Notes: generated by a model from the sequence alone, not told the origin. Counted from the stretch's first letter, positions 45,986 to 57,654 are shown. The stretch is 64,000 nucleotides of DNA from Cephalopachus bancanus (GCA_027257055.1 JAPVLO010000115.1:2666001-2730000), one strand, 5' to 3'. Program-made: numbers and translations.

Positions 45986-47799
45986 TATAACAAATATTGT
46001 TCATCCATTGACCTGTTTATGAACATTTGAGTTGTTTTCAATTTGGGCTATAATGAATGAAGGTACTACCAGTATTCATGCACAAGATTTTGCTTCTATA
46101 TGTGTTTTTTTTTTTCTCTCTCTCTTAAGTACCTTGTAGTGAAATGGCTATGTCACATGACAGGTGTATATTTAGATTTTTAAGAAACTGCCCAACACTT
46201 TCTCTTCCAAAATGGCGAAATCATTTTACATTCCCATTAACAGTGTATCAGAGTTCCAGTTCCTTCATATTCTTGCCAACACTTAGAATGGTCATTCCTT
46301 TTTGTTCTAATCATTTAATTAATATGTAGTAAAATCTTATTGTATTATTGTATTTTCCTAAATAAAATACAATAATATGCTGATAATTTTTTATGTGCTT
46401 ATTTGCATTCCACATGCCTTCATTAGTAAAATGTCTATTCAAATCTTAGGCTCAAAAAAAAAAAAAAGAGCTGTTTGTTTTCTCACTACTGAGTTTTGAG
46501 ACTTTTATATTCTGTATATGAGCCTTTATCAGCTATGCCATTTGCAAAGATTCTTTTCCCAGTCTATGTTTGCCTCTTCAAAGAGCAGAGTTTCAAATTT
46601 TGATGAAATTCAGTTGATCAATTTTTTTCCTTTGTGAATCATACTTTTGATTTTTTATCTAGGAAATCTTTGCCTACCTCAAAGTCAAAAAGGTTTTCTC
46701 CTAGAAGTTTTGTCATTTTTAGATTACACATTTAAATCTGTGATCCATTGTTACTTAAGTTTTATTTAATGATTCCATCTTTGTTTATGGTAGGAGGTAT
46801 GGTTCAAACTTTATTTATTTTTTTTGCCTATGGATAACCAAGTGTTTCGACCCTGTCTGTTGAAAAGACTACACCTTCTCCATCTAACTGTGTTTGCAAT
46901 TTTGTCAAGAATCAGTTGCCAATATATGTGTGGGTCTATTGAGTCTATCCTACTCCATTTATCTGTTTTTTTTTTCATATTTGTGCTAATACTACACTAT
47001 CTAGAATATGATCATATTCTTAAAATTGGGTGGTATCAGTTCTCCAATTTTATTCCCAAAAGTTGTTTGGTCAATTTTTTATATGAATTTTAGAATAAGC
47101 TTGTTAATATTTTACAGTGTCAGTTGGGACTTTTTTTCCAGCAGTGTATTTAATCTATAAAACAATTTGGAGAGAATTAAGAACTTAATATTAAGTCTTT
47201 TGGTTCATGAACAAGATATAGTTCTCCATTTATTTAGGTTTTCTTCAATTTCTTTCAGCAATGTTTTGCAGCTTTCAGTGTCTAAATCTTGCATATATTT
47301 TGTCATATGCATCTCTAATCATTTCATACTTTTGGTGCTTTTGTAAGTAGTATTTTAAAAAATTTCAATGTCCTTTTGTCTGTGGCTTATAAATGAAAGT
47401 ACAATTATTGATTTTTGTATGCTGTTGTATCCTGCAACCTTGCTAAACTCACTTATTAACTCTAGTTGCTTTTTGTAGACTCCATCAGATTTTCTGTACA
47501 CATGATTATGCCATTTACCAATAGTTTTACTTTTTCCTTTCTCAGTTGAATAACTTTTATTACTTTTTAATTTATTGCACTGGCTATAGCTTTCAATATG
47601 AAATTTAAAAATAGTAAGAGAGGACATTCTTGTTTGGTTCTTGATTTGGGGGCAAAGCAGTTTGTCTTTCATAATCAAGTACAATGTTAGCTGTAGGCCT
47701 TTTGTAGATGCCATTCCCAGGCTAAGGAAGCAAACTACTGTTCAGAGTCTGCTGAGAGGTTTTTTTAAAGATCAGAAATGGATGTTGAAATTTTTATTT

Positions 47800-48098
47800 A
47801 CTTTTTATTTTTATTTTTTGAATTGGAGTCTCACTCCATCACCCGACCTGGAGTGCAGTAGCATGCTCCCGGCCACTGCAGCCTCTACCTGCTGGACTCT
47901 GGTGATTCTTCTGCCTCAGCCTTCCAAGTAGCTGGAACTATAGGCACATGCTACCACGCCTGGCTAATTTTTGATTTATTGTAGAGATAAGGTCTCGCCA
48001 AGTTGCCCAGGCGGGTCTCAAACCCGCGGGCTCAGGCAATCCACTCACCTTGACCTCCCAAAGCACTGGGATTATAGGCTGAGCCACTGAACCCAGAA
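47800..48098 (-). mobile_element. Alu, lineage-type subfamily
   Basis: Antisense copy. On the sense strand the B-box segment is GCGGG-TTTGAGA-CCCGC, with the stem preserved despite a CpG-type loop change. Flanks GGATGTTGAAATTTTTATTT and GGATGATGAAAATTTTAAAT are the target duplication. Confidence 0.93.
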
Positions 48099-48440
48099 GG
48101 ATGATGAAAATTTTAAATGTCTTTTCTGCATCTGTTGCTATTTTAATATGGTTTTTCTTTTTTTAGTTTGTCAATATAGTGAACTATGTTGATTGACTTT
48201 TAAATATTCAATCAACCTTCTATTTCTGGGATAAACTCCATTTGGTCATGTTGTGTTGTGTTTTTTTTTGTAGATTGTTGGAGCCTATTTGCTAAAGTTT
48301 TTGCATCTATGTTCATGAGGGATTTTGTTCTATTGTTTTCTTGTAATGAATTTATGTGGTTTAATGCCAGAGTAAGACTGGCTTCATAAAATGAGTTGGC
48401 TTCCCCTTTGGTGTCATCTATTTTCAGGAGGATTCTCTGT

Positions 48441-48869
48441 GAAAAAGGCCCAGGAAGCAGACTCAGCAAGTAGGTGCAGGGCCATTTTGGCAGGTGATTT
48501 GAGCATCCTGGTTATCTAAAGTATGAACTAGAAGAGTTCTGGATGGGTACTTTCTTTTGGTTCCTTGACAGTTCCTTGAAACACAGTGGAAAGGGTTGCA
48601 GGCAGAGCTCTTTAAAGCACTAGGATTAGAGTAGGGGCCCCGTTTTCCCAGGAGTAAGGCATGCCACCTCCATGAAGCCTTTTGGAATCTGTACCTGCTA
48701 TGAATCCCACTTCTTCTGCTTCCTAGAAATCTTCCTATGTGAATCATCCTAGTGGAAATGCTCTCTAGTGTGTTTCTAATTTCTTGCTTCTGCCTCCTTT
48801 TCAGCAATGTTAGACATGTTCAAGGCTCCCACCTGAAATACTGACAACAACAAAAAAGCTCTCTCAAGT
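48441..48869. other. Unassigned sequence
   Basis: Not clearly L1. No gene. The 114-codon minus-strand frame here has no recognisable domain. Confidence 0.35.
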
Positions 48870-49300
48870 CCTAAAGACCCTTACAACCCTTGTTGCCTCT
48901 TTTTTCATAGCCCAGCTTTTAGAAAGAGTCAAATACTCACACTCTTTCCCATGTCCCACTCATCCCTTAACAAAAAGAAAGCTCTCATCCTTACCACTCC
49001 TGCCAAGGTGACCAACAAACTTCCTGTTGCCACATCACTTGGGAGTCCTTCCCTGATTGACTGTTCACAGCCTCTGGCACTGCCCGTCTCATCTCTATAC
49101 TGGCTCCTCTTCTATGGACTTCTCTAACACCTTGGTTCTCCTCCTGCCTCTGGCTTTTGCATCTTCCACAGACCCCTACATAATGGTGCTCCTCTGAGAT
49201 CTGTTCTCTCTTCTATTCTCACTCTTCAGGCTGAGCACTTAATTCCAGATGATCTATCCCATTCCCACTGGCAAATGTATGTCTGCTCAGGTTGTGTACT
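48870..49300 (+). mobile_element. L2 LINE, ORF2 mid portion
   Basis: GCCAAGGTGACCAACAAACT and CTTGGTTCTCCTCCTGCCTC correspond to the L2 reverse-transcriptase region just before the YADD box. Decayed. Confidence 0.5.
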
Positions 49301-49484
49301 GAAATTGAAACAAAAAACTCCAGAGAGCACTATTCATATTGCAGTCATTCTGAAGGGCAATGCCCAGATTTGAGTTATGCGCAAACTGGCAGTATATGAC
49401 AGTCCTGCTTGTACACCCTCCAAACACATGACTAGACATCCTAGAGAAATAATCTGTTCCATGTCTTGATTGTAAGGCTTATTT

Positions 49485-49790
49485 TTAACTTTTTTGAGTT
49501 GGAGTCTCACTCTGTTACCCGGGCTGGAGTGCAGTACACCCTCATAGCCATCACAGCCTCGACCTGCTGGGCTCAGGTGATTCTTCCACCTCAGTCTTCC
49601 AAGTAGCTGGAATCACAGGCACACACTATCACACCTAGCTAATTTTTATTTTTATTTTTTATTTATTGTAGAGACAAGGTCTTACCAAGTTACCCAGGCA
49701 GGTCTAAAACCCCTGGACTCAGGCAATCCTCTTGCTTCTGCCTCCCAAAATGTTGGGATTATAGGAGCCACTGGAACCAACTGACCCACT
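49485..49790 (-). mobile_element. Alu, lineage-type subfamily (older copy)
   Basis: Antisense: TTTTGAGTTGGAGTCTCACT, CACAGCCTCGACCTGCTGGG, CTTCCAAGTAGCTGG, TTTATTGTAGAGACAAGG, GGATTATAGGAGCCACTGG. Confidence 0.9.
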
Positions 49791-50344
49791 GGCTTTTGAA
49801 GACTGGAATTACCCTTTAATCAACTTTGAAGGACTTGGCACACAGAAAATGATATTTAAAGGTGTACTAAATAGATAAACCCACTACTGAACTCCAGCTA
49901 GTATAGATTTCTCCATTGAGAAGAGCCACCATGCCACAAGTATGGGGTTGTTCTTTACAGACTATACATCCTTCTGAACTAGAGGAAGACTGTCTTCTAA
50001 ACTTCCCCTCACCAGGTACTCCCATTCCTTGAGCCTAACATCAGCTGTACATTCTGCTTTGCCTCTTTGGGCCTCAGTTTGCTCATCCAGCAAAAAATAA
50101 TCTATCTTGCAGATTGTAGTGGGAATTACCAAAGTAAAGTTGTGGGAAGTTCCTCTGTCTTCTGCCCCCTTTTCTCTTCTACAACGTACTCAGGATAATG
50201 CCTCTGGCCAAAAGCTACTCCAGGAAAAATTTTTCTTATTGATCATGGAAGGGCATATAAAGTAGGAAAAAAAACCGTAGGAGGTATGTCCTGCCTCACC
50301 CCGGGCTAGTCTACAAATTTAACTCTACTTATGCTTGTTAGTGT
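49791..50344. other. Unassigned sequence
   Basis: 'GGGCCTCAGTTTGCTCATCC' near 50070 suggests a MIR or L2 scrap. No gene. Confidence 0.35.
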
Positions 50345-50885
50345 CATATATTTATTCATGCATCCATTCACTTAACAAATGTTGAGTGCTTTCTACAGTC
50401 AGATCCTCTGGTAGGCACTGGGGAGACGAGGAGTATATGTAAGAAAGACCTGGTGTCTGTCCTTGAGACAGTTATCTCTATCACACTTGGCAATATCTGG
50501 ATTTATTTGGGTTTGTACTTGTTAGTGGAGGAAAAACAGGTTGACGTGGCAAAGAGTAAGGAAGAGTATGTGAAGATAGGTGACTTTTTAGACAGAGTGT
50601 TCTAGGAGGAGCTCTTTGAGAAGGTGGCCTATAAATTAAGTGTTAAAGATGAGATTAGAGGGTAGGGGAGATCTCTGAGACAGTGTGAAGAGGCTGGTAA
50701 GGGCATGGCTGAGAAACCAGAGATGGCAGTGTAGTTGCAGCAGACAAAGAAAGAGGAGAGGGACACTGAATACTGTCAGAGAGGGCACCTGATCATCCAG
50801 TGAATGGTGTCTGGATTGGATTATAAGAATGAGAGGAGGTCTTTCAGGGTTCTGAGCAGGGAGGGATGTGAGGTGACTTAAGGTT
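50345..50885 (-). mobile_element. L2 LINE 3' portion
   Basis: Antisense L2 from CATCCATTCACTTAACAAAT and GTAGGCACTGGGGAGACGAG through AGAAGGTGGCCTATAAATTA to GGGTTCTGAGCAGGGAGGGA. Confidence 0.72.
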
Positions 50886-51764
50886 TACAAAGTTGGGGGA
50901 TTTCCTTTCTGTCTGGGGATGTTTCCCCACAAGGGGGAGCACCTGGAACGCACCCGCTGGGTCCATGCTGCCTTTCTGCTGGCTGGTTCTCACTTCTAAA
51001 TCCAGGCTCCAGGCTCCCAAGCCAGGGCTGGGTCAGATGCCAGGCTAGAAATGCATAGCAAGGAAATAGTCTTTGGCAATTATTTCTGTAATTGTGTACT
51101 GAGCTGACTATGTGCCTGGCTTGAGTAAGGTGCATTATTTCATAATAACTTTCCACATCTCCATCAGGTTCATATTAATAGTCCCATTTTTGGAATACAA
51201 TTGACAATTACAATTTTAATGTATATGCTATTCAGCCAAGCACTTCCACTTCTGATAATTTATCCTCAAGAAATACTTGCCTGTGCTCATGCAAAGGATT
51301 GTGCAAAGATGTTCATTGGAGCACTACTTGTAAACTACTGAAACACCAGAAACAACTTCAGTGTCTAGTCCTAAGAGGGGATGGCAAAACAAGTCGTGGT
51401 TCATGTATTCTTGGGGAGTCATTATAAATAATGAGAGATCTCCAGACATAGTTGTGGACAGATCTCCCAGACATGCTGTGGAATTTCCCACAAAGCAAGT
51501 ACAGAACGAGGCATACGACACAGTTCCCTCATATCAAAATAACACAACCATAACCAAAATATGGCTAGATATTTTTATTTTATGGGAAGAGGACTAGAAT
51601 GAGGCACAGTAAACTTTTTAAAAACAGCAGTTACCTCTGGGGAGGGCCTGGACTGCCAGCTGAAGTTAGATAAAGGGTGGCTTTCACTACCATTACTGGT
51701 TTTAATTTATACTGTACTCGGGTGGTTTTTGTTTGATACAAAATGCATATAAGAAACAATTATA
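50886..51764. other. Unassigned sequence
   Basis: 'AAGCACTTCCACTTCTGATA ... GCAAAGATGTTCATTGGAGC ... AAACACCAGAAACAACTTCA' (51240-51360) is suggestive of an old L1 or MER fragment. No gene. Confidence 0.35.
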
Positions 51765-52265
51765 AAGAGCTTGAAATCACACAGCTAGGAAGGGGAGCCA
51801 GGATTCAAACTCAGATTGGGGGCAGTGGTTTCTAGTATAATGTTGTTTACTTTCCCCAGTCATCCGTTCACTTAACAAATGCCTATTGAAAGTCTATTGT
51901 GGATCAGGCACTGTGCTAGGAACGAGGGAACAGCAAAGAACAAAATGGAAGATCCCTGTCTAGTGCAGCTTACGAGTTGTCTGAAATACTTTCAAGCAAG
52001 ACAGGCAGAAAGACCAACACTACAGGTAAAACTTCCTCTTTTTTAATAATTTAAATTTTGGTTCTATCCCTGAATAAATGTGTCACTTAAAAATATTCCT
52101 AACAGTTCAGTTACTTAAACACACTGATCCTCAGTTATTTATCCCCCAAAAGGGGACAACATTACCGACCCCACAGAGTTATTCTGGCCATTAAATGAGA
52201 TAAATGCTTAACCCAGAGCTTAGCACTATGGGCTCAAGAAACTGAGACATTATGTTAGCAGTTGT
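51765..52265. mobile_element. MIR (-), L2 end (-) and MIR (+) in series
   Basis: 51765-51850: antisense MIR (ATCACACAGCTAGGAAGGGG, GGATTCAAACTCAGA). 51855-52005: antisense L2 tail (CGTTCACTTAACAAATGCCT, CAGGCACTGTGCTAGG). 52070-52265: sense MIR (TCCTCAGTTATTTATCCCCC, GAGATAAATGCTTAACCCAG). Confidence 0.6.
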
Positions 52266-52826
52266 ACAAGTAAGGTCTCCATCCAGCTCCTGAATCCTTC
52301 AAAAGTAAAATAGTGTGGACAAGGGGGTGAGGTGTGGTGGGGAAAAAACAGAATGATTCAACCTATTTCAGCCTTCACAGGGAGCTTCTCTTGAGCCAGA
52401 AGGCTTTAAAGTCTTTGGCATGTGGGCACCATCCCCTGCGTCCTTCTGGGTCCTGGTGCCCCGACAATAATTTATTCACCTCCACATCCAAAGAGCATTT
52501 GCAGATCACGAACTCCGTCTCCAGGGCCCAGCGCAGGCCCTGGCAGAGAGATGAAAGGACAGAACCCCTGCTTTTGGCAAGTTCACAGCTTCTAGGAGGA
52601 GGGCACTCCTTGGCAACCTGCCGGACATAGGCAGGTGGTCCACGCTCACTCCCAGCGGCCGACTTTGCCCCTTCCCATGGTGCCCTGCGCAAGCCTGGAA
52701 GGGGCGGCGGGGGGAGGGTGGCGAGAGGCCCTCTAGGACCGGCTCCTGGGATGCCAGCGCAGCGCGGGCGGGACCCGGTGACGCAGGCCTCTGGGGGCGG
52801 GGAGCACATACAGCCCGTCCCACTCC

Positions 52827-52832
52827 ACGTCA
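52827..52832. promoter_or_regulatory. CRE half-site upstream of nc886
   Basis: ACGTCA (TGACGT on the minus strand), about 45 bases upstream of the RNA start. Vault RNA genes carry external CRE-like elements at similar positions. A weak TATA-like TTATGGTTTA follows at 52839. Confidence 0.5.
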
Positions 52833-52873
52833 CTCCACTTATGGTTTAGAAGTTTCGAGCGCACACTTCTCCC

Positions 52874-52976
52874 CGGGTCGGCTTTAGCTCAAGCGGTTAC
52901 CTCCTCACGCTGGACTTTCCATAGGTCCAACCTTTGCGCTGGGGTTCGAGACCCGCGGGTGCTTACTGACCCTTTT
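52874..52976 (+). ncRNA. VTRNA2-1: Vault RNA 2-1 (nc886) gene
   Basis: A complete type-2 Pol III gene of about 103 nt. Box A is TTAGCTCAAGCGG (52884-52896), box B is GGTTCGAGACC (52943-52953), and the T4 terminator is at 52973-52976. The terminal stem GGGTC/GACCC (52875-52879 with 52968-52972) closes. A central stem-loop is formed by TGGAC (52911-52915) and GTCCA (52925-52929). It resembles human nc886 closely, as I remember it, in the 5' third and the 3' third, and differs mostly in the central loop. Human nc886 binds and restrains the kinase PKR; whether the diverged loop still does so is unknown. All Pol III signals are intact, so I call it functional. Position and orientation relative to the SMAD5 CpG island match human. 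Confidence 0.93.
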
Positions 52977-53079
52977 GTGCGTGGTTCGTTCACCCTAGAT
53001 TTTGTGGAATCCCTCACTTTGAGGATTTTCGATGTGTTCTTTGTCCCTTTTTATTTTGCTCAATTCGTTAATAGGTTGA

Positions 53080-53087
53080 TGACGTAA
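53080..53087. promoter_or_regulatory. CRE-like element downstream of nc886
   Basis: TGACGTAA, one base from a full CRE, in a GC-mixed stretch about 100 bases past the terminator. It could serve the nc886 domain or be chance. Confidence 0.4.
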
Positions 53088-54180
53088 TTTGGGGTGGCTT
53101 TGATGGCCTGACGGAGAGTATAGAAGGGGTCACTCCTCGGCCCGGACTCACCCCAGTCCGTAGCACGAGCTGACCAGACTCTACCGGTAGGTCGGATACA
53201 TGGGGACAAAACAATGAGCGCGCAGCCCATGCACAAGATGCACAAGAAATACCTGGAAGGTCAGAGGCTGGGATCTTCAGACCGCGGTGCGCGTTTTGGA
53301 TTTCGTTCCAAGTACAGCCAGAGGGCCTCCCGAACCTTAATAACAGTCGCTGCTGTCTACCGTGTTTTCTTCGCGTATACCTTCGACCACAAGGTCCTGC
53401 CTGATCGGCCACAGCGAAACTCTCCTCTTCCTCCTTACTCGACTGCGGCTGCCCGGGATTTTCTTTAGATCCTTGAAACTCCAAATTTCTTCCTCCCTGG
53501 TGGTCTGTGCCTGCGCTGTTCTCACGTGGGACGCTGAAAGTAGATGTCCCTTCTCATCTTTCCTCCACCCCTTACTCGTTTCTTTCCTAGGGCTTTGCAT
53601 CACCTCCAGACAGCTTACGTGGTTTCTCTTTACTTGTTTAATGTGGGCTCCCTTCTAGAATATAAGCCACATAAGGGCAGAGACCGTCTACCCTTGCTGT
53701 ATCCACAGCACATCATAGGCCAGATTGGAAAATCTGCTGACTTAAGTAGATTGACGCAGGTAGACACGCCCAAGTGCTTTTCATATGAAATTTCTGTAAG
53801 TGAAATTGTGGGTCAGAACTCAGGGCTTTAAATCCGGGTGGTTCCAGTTCCCTTGGCAAAGGTCGGGTTGAATGGGGAGGGGTCTTTCTCTGTGGAAGAA
53901 ATCCCCAAGGAGGCGGAGACTGCGCAACGGAAGGCAGAGATGTCAGCGCTCGCAGGGAGGGCCTCCTGCGGGTATTCCCGGGCCTGCCTCCTCCTCTCGT
54001 CCCTTGACCCAGTTGGGGACTGTTGAGCAGTTGTCCTGCTTTGCGTTCCACCCCTCTTGGCTCTAGTGATACTACTACACGTGCCTTTGTGCAAGCCCGG
54101 CTGTCTGTATGAGCTGTGCCCTCACCTGCCCGGTACACATTCCTCAGCTCTCCAGCCTCAGAGTGCGTCTCCTCTTCTAG
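53088..54180. other. Sequence right of nc886, GC-mixed
   Basis: Contains scattered CpGs, ACCG|GTAGGT near 53185 as a possible donor, and a sense L2 end at about 53600-53725 (CTAGAATATAAGCCACATAA, CTGTATCCACAGCACATC). The frame starting at 53214 has no family features. Confidence 0.4.
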
Positions 54181-54437
54181 GAGCCCAGGCAGAGAGCCCC
54201 AAGGGCTATGTACCCTTCAGCGGTAGGCGCCCAGGTGGACTGTCGGCTGCACCTAGAGTTCTCGTGGGGCCTCCTGCAGCGCCTAGAGCTGGCGGGTAGC
54301 GAAATGCAGTGCAAGCCCACTCCCCACCCCCTCTGGCAGGTGGGAGAGGGCTCTCCCAGGCTGGCACATACCTTGTGCCCCCCACCCAAACAGCTGCAGG
54401 ATCCTCAGAGGGTACTGGGAGCAGCAAACCTCCAGGA
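54181..54437 (+). other. Exon-like open block (function unknown)
   Basis: A pyrimidine-rich acceptor TCTCCTCTTCTAG ends at 54180, and CAGGA|GTAAGTG forms a strong donor with GT at 54438. The 257 bases between are open in one frame, which contains ATG at 54208 and reads MYPSAVGAQVDCRLHLEFSW onward, and the stop overlaps the donor. I recognise no domain. It could be an exon of an unknown transcript through the nc886 domain, or chance in GC-rich DNA where stops are rare. Confidence 0.35.
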
Positions 54438-55180
54438 GTAAGTGCCTCCATCTGGGAGAAAACCCTGACACAGAAAGAGGAGCCCAACTACCAGTCGACC
54501 TTGAGCCTTATGAGGGAGAGACTGAGTTAAGAGGGAAGCTATCAGCTATAGACTCAGTTTGGAAGCCAAGATATCAGCAGTGGTGATGGTGATGGTGGAC
54601 TGAGGGAGCAGGGGGATTCACCTTGACATTTTGGTCAACCCATATTTTCCAATTTTCCATAAAGAATACGGATTACTAAATGTGCGATAAAATGGACAAC
54701 AAATCCATCCTGCTGAGGGTAGGCAGCTCCCCACATCAGCTGTTAACTGTGGAGCTTATTATAACTTTAGATTCCACTCGCCCTACCCAGACAGCTTAAT
54801 CAGAATCACTGGGTGAGCCTATGCACCTGTCTTTTTAAATAATTCTAGTGTGACTGTTTTATACTTGCTCTCCTAAGATGTCCTCCCCAACTCATGACTC
54901 TGCCTTATATTTCATAACATGAGTTCATGTAAATCCAGGAGAATTTCCTCATCTTCCCACCACCAAAGCCAATAGCTTTTCCAAACCAATCCTGGGCTCT
55001 CTGCCCACCTTTTTCTAGTGGAAGTGTCTGGGCATCCAACACAGGTTACTCCTTCCCCAATTGTGGATTCCAACCTCTTACCTCCTTCCGCACCACCAGC
55101 TCCTGCACTCTATGAATTGTTCCCATCTGCCTACAAACTTGCCTTAATATGTTCCCCTTTCTCCCAAAACAAAGCAAAGC
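54438..55180. other. Unassigned sequence
   Basis: A weak hAT MITE-like scrap near 54745-54860 (TTATAACTTTAGATTCCACT ... TCAGAATCACTGGGTGAGCC). No gene. Confidence 0.35.

Positions 55181-55226
<46 letters not shown>
55181..55226. repeat. (CA)n microsatellite
   Basis: Pure AC run; frames through it are artefacts. Confidence 0.95.
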
Positions 55227-55227
<1 letters not shown>

Positions 55228-55639
55228 CCTTTCCTAACCCTGTGTCCCTTCCTGACAACATCCATTTCTTTGTCCCCTCTCAAAACTCTCCAAATGGGTT
55301 TTTCTCTCTACCAGTCACTAACTTTTAGCAAGGCAATTTCAGGCCAAATCCAATTCTCTTTTCTTATCTTATTCTAGCTCAGTAACTTCAAGGAGCTCTC
55401 CTCTAAGTCCCTCTCTCCCACTCCCTTCCCTCTCTCTCTCCCTCCTCACCAAGCAAACTTTCCTGCTGGCTCCTGCTGTGAGACCTCCAAAGGCTGGAGG
55501 GTCCAGGGCTCTGCTGTCTCCTCTACCCCATTCCCTGCCTCACAACCCTGTTAAGTCGCTTGGCACGAACCTGTCTGTATATGGAAGATTTCCGAATACA
55601 TATCACAAACCTGGGTATTTTCTGATCTTCAGGTCCTAA

Positions 55640-56335
55640 TATCTAAGTTTCTACCTGAAATGTTTCAGAGACACTTAAACCTAACAAACAAAAGCTCTTG
55701 AACCCCTCCCACCCATCCAAACTGCTTCCTCCCTTAGTCTTTCCCTCCTCAGGGAGTGACAGTACAATCCACTTGGTTGCTTACATCAGAAATTTGGAGG
55801 CTGGTTGTGTGCTGTGCTTATGCCTGTAATCTCAGCACTTTGGGAGACTGAGGTGGGAGGATTGCTTGAGTCCAGGAGTTTGAGACCAGTCTGGGCAACA
55901 TAGGGAAACCTCATCTCTAAAAAAAAAAAAATTAGCCAGGTGTGATGGCACATGCCTGTAGGGCCAGATACTTGGGAGGCTGGGACAGGAGGATCTTTCA
56001 AATCCTCCAGCCTGAGTAATAGAGTGAGATCCTGTCTCAAAAAAAAAAAAGAAAGAAAAGAAACATAAAAAGAAATTCAGATGCTGTCTTTGATTTTCCT
56101 CTCCCTCCCACCCCAACTTAATCCATTAGCAAGTCCTGTTGGTTCTACTTCTAAAATATATCCTGAATTCAATCACTTCTCATCACCAATGCAGCCTGGT
56201 CGAAATAAATCCTAACGCCATCCCCTTTCCCCAAAACTACTTGACAGCCATCCCTCTGGGCTTCCTGCTTCCTTTTAGCACCTTCCAGTCCATTCTTCAC
56301 ACCACAGATTGATCTTCCTTCTCATTTTGTTATGA
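55640..56335 (+). mobile_element. L2 LINE, ORF2 3' part, split by an Alu
   Basis: Left part: CCCTTAGTCTTTCCCTCCTC, CACTTGGTTGCTTACATCAG. Right part after the Alu: CTTAATCCATTAGCAAGTCC, TTCTAAAATATATCCTGAAT, CAGTCCATTCTTCACACCAC. Together they run in the order of the L2 consensus. Confidence 0.75.
55797..56062 (+). mobile_element. AluJ-type SINE, right arm deleted internally
   Basis: GGCTGGTTGTGTGCTGTGCT to GTGAGATCCTGTCTC. The middle of the right arm is missing between AGGAGGATC and CTCCAGCCTGAG. Confidence 0.88.
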
Positions 56336-56339
56336 GAAA

Positions 56340-57654
56340 GGGGTCATATTAGGATACAGAAACTAGCTGGCCTAGAAGGCTGTGGAACATGATCTGAGCC
56401 CACTTGAATCCCTAAATCTGAACCTTGGGAGGATGACTGGAGACACACCCCATCTTAATGCAAGAGCCTCAGGCAGGAAACCTCTGGCTGATGAAAAATG
56501 CATGTATTTGGCAGAAGATGAAGTGAAGACAGCACTCCCCCTCCTTTCTCGGCTCAAGCACAGCTCTAACTAGCTGCCTTCCAAAGCTATCAGTGTGTGG
56601 CTCTTAATGTTCTTTTTTGTGTAAAACAGCACTACAGCAACACAACTTCTCTTCTGCTTCGTGAATAGGTCCTCCCTCAGCTATGAGAGACTTCTGGGTG
56701 GGGTAGTGCCATGCGATGTTTTTGGCCCATCTTGCTGGTGTCCTGGTTTTTAGAAGCTTCCATGTCAGGGCCAGGCAGAGCAGCTGGGTTTCAAATGTGA
56801 GCCTCATGTGACCTCTCCAGAGCCCAGGGGTGGGGTGCTGGAGGGTAGGGCCTGTCCTCTGGTAAAGAAGGGGCCGCTTGTTCCCCCATAATCCCATGGC
56901 CCAGAACTCTTGTTTTTCTTTCCTGCTCTTTCTGCATTCAGCTGGAACTGAGCATACTCCTCAGGGGAGAGGGGGATCCAGGTCAGAGAGTCACAGCCAT
57001 TCTAGGCTGTGCAATTTGAGGGAGTTCATTTGCACTGGCCCCCACCTGGCCCCCACCTGACCCCCCAAAAGACTCCTGTCTAGAAGCCAGTAGTTCCCAA
57101 GATAGAGAAATATGTCCCCCAAAGGGTACCTGGTGATCTTGTGGAGGAGGTGATCTTGGCACCTCACTGCTAGGGTGGGTGTGGCATTAGTAGGATGGGT
57201 TTCTTCAGGGTAGAAAAGGAAAAGGGTGCTCTGGGATTCCACCTATCCTGAGAACTGGACCAGCAAGTCCAAGCTGTCTTCTGCATCCCTCTCTTGTTTT
57301 TCTCATCCCTGTTGTGTCTCCCATGACAAGAGCTGTGCTGGCATGGAGTAGGGACCAATGAAGAGTTAGTGAATAAGATAGAGATGATTCATTCATCATG
57401 GCAGATGTCCCAGGAGGACAGTCAGTGTCAAACGCCTCTTTCCTTCTCCAGCTCTCCTGGGGCTGGAGCTTGTTATAACTTTAGATTATTCCAGTGGGGT
57501 GAGGTCGGTGGAGGCAGTGTGGGCTAATCCATCAGACACAAACTGGGTGATTCTTCACATTACAAGTATCCATTTCCTTTAGAATCTTTAAGTGCCTCAA
57601 TCCACAGTCATGCAGGACTGCAGGTAGCATATAAAGCAGCCTTTATCCCCACTT
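56340..57654. other. Unassigned sequence
   Basis: No gene supported. The frames of 60-97 codons lack family features and overlap on both strands. Confidence 0.35.

Larger units (their letters stand above)
45085..48440 (-). mobile_element. L1 LINE (L1M-like), antisense, with nested insertions
   Basis: The 3' end is at the left (TTAACAGCTTTATTGAGGTG). Going right it passes through antisense 3' ORF2 (TTATTGCTGAATAGTATCCC, AAGAAACTGCCCAACACTTT, CATTCCCATTAACAGTGTAT) to the reverse-transcriptase core. On the minus strand 48212-48469 still reads SLMNIDAKTLANRLQQ. Many stops, so dead. It is interrupted by a mariner derivative (45418) and a lineage-type Alu (47800), so it is older than both. Confidence 0.88.
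52640..53000. promoter_or_regulatory. VTRNA2-1: CpG-rich region of the nc886 gene
   Basis: CpG density rises sharply from about 52640 and includes the vault RNA itself. In human this is the core of a differentially methylated region, methylated on the maternal copy in most but not all people, that decides whether the RNA is made. The CpG richness is seen here; imprinting cannot be read from sequence. Confidence 0.65.
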
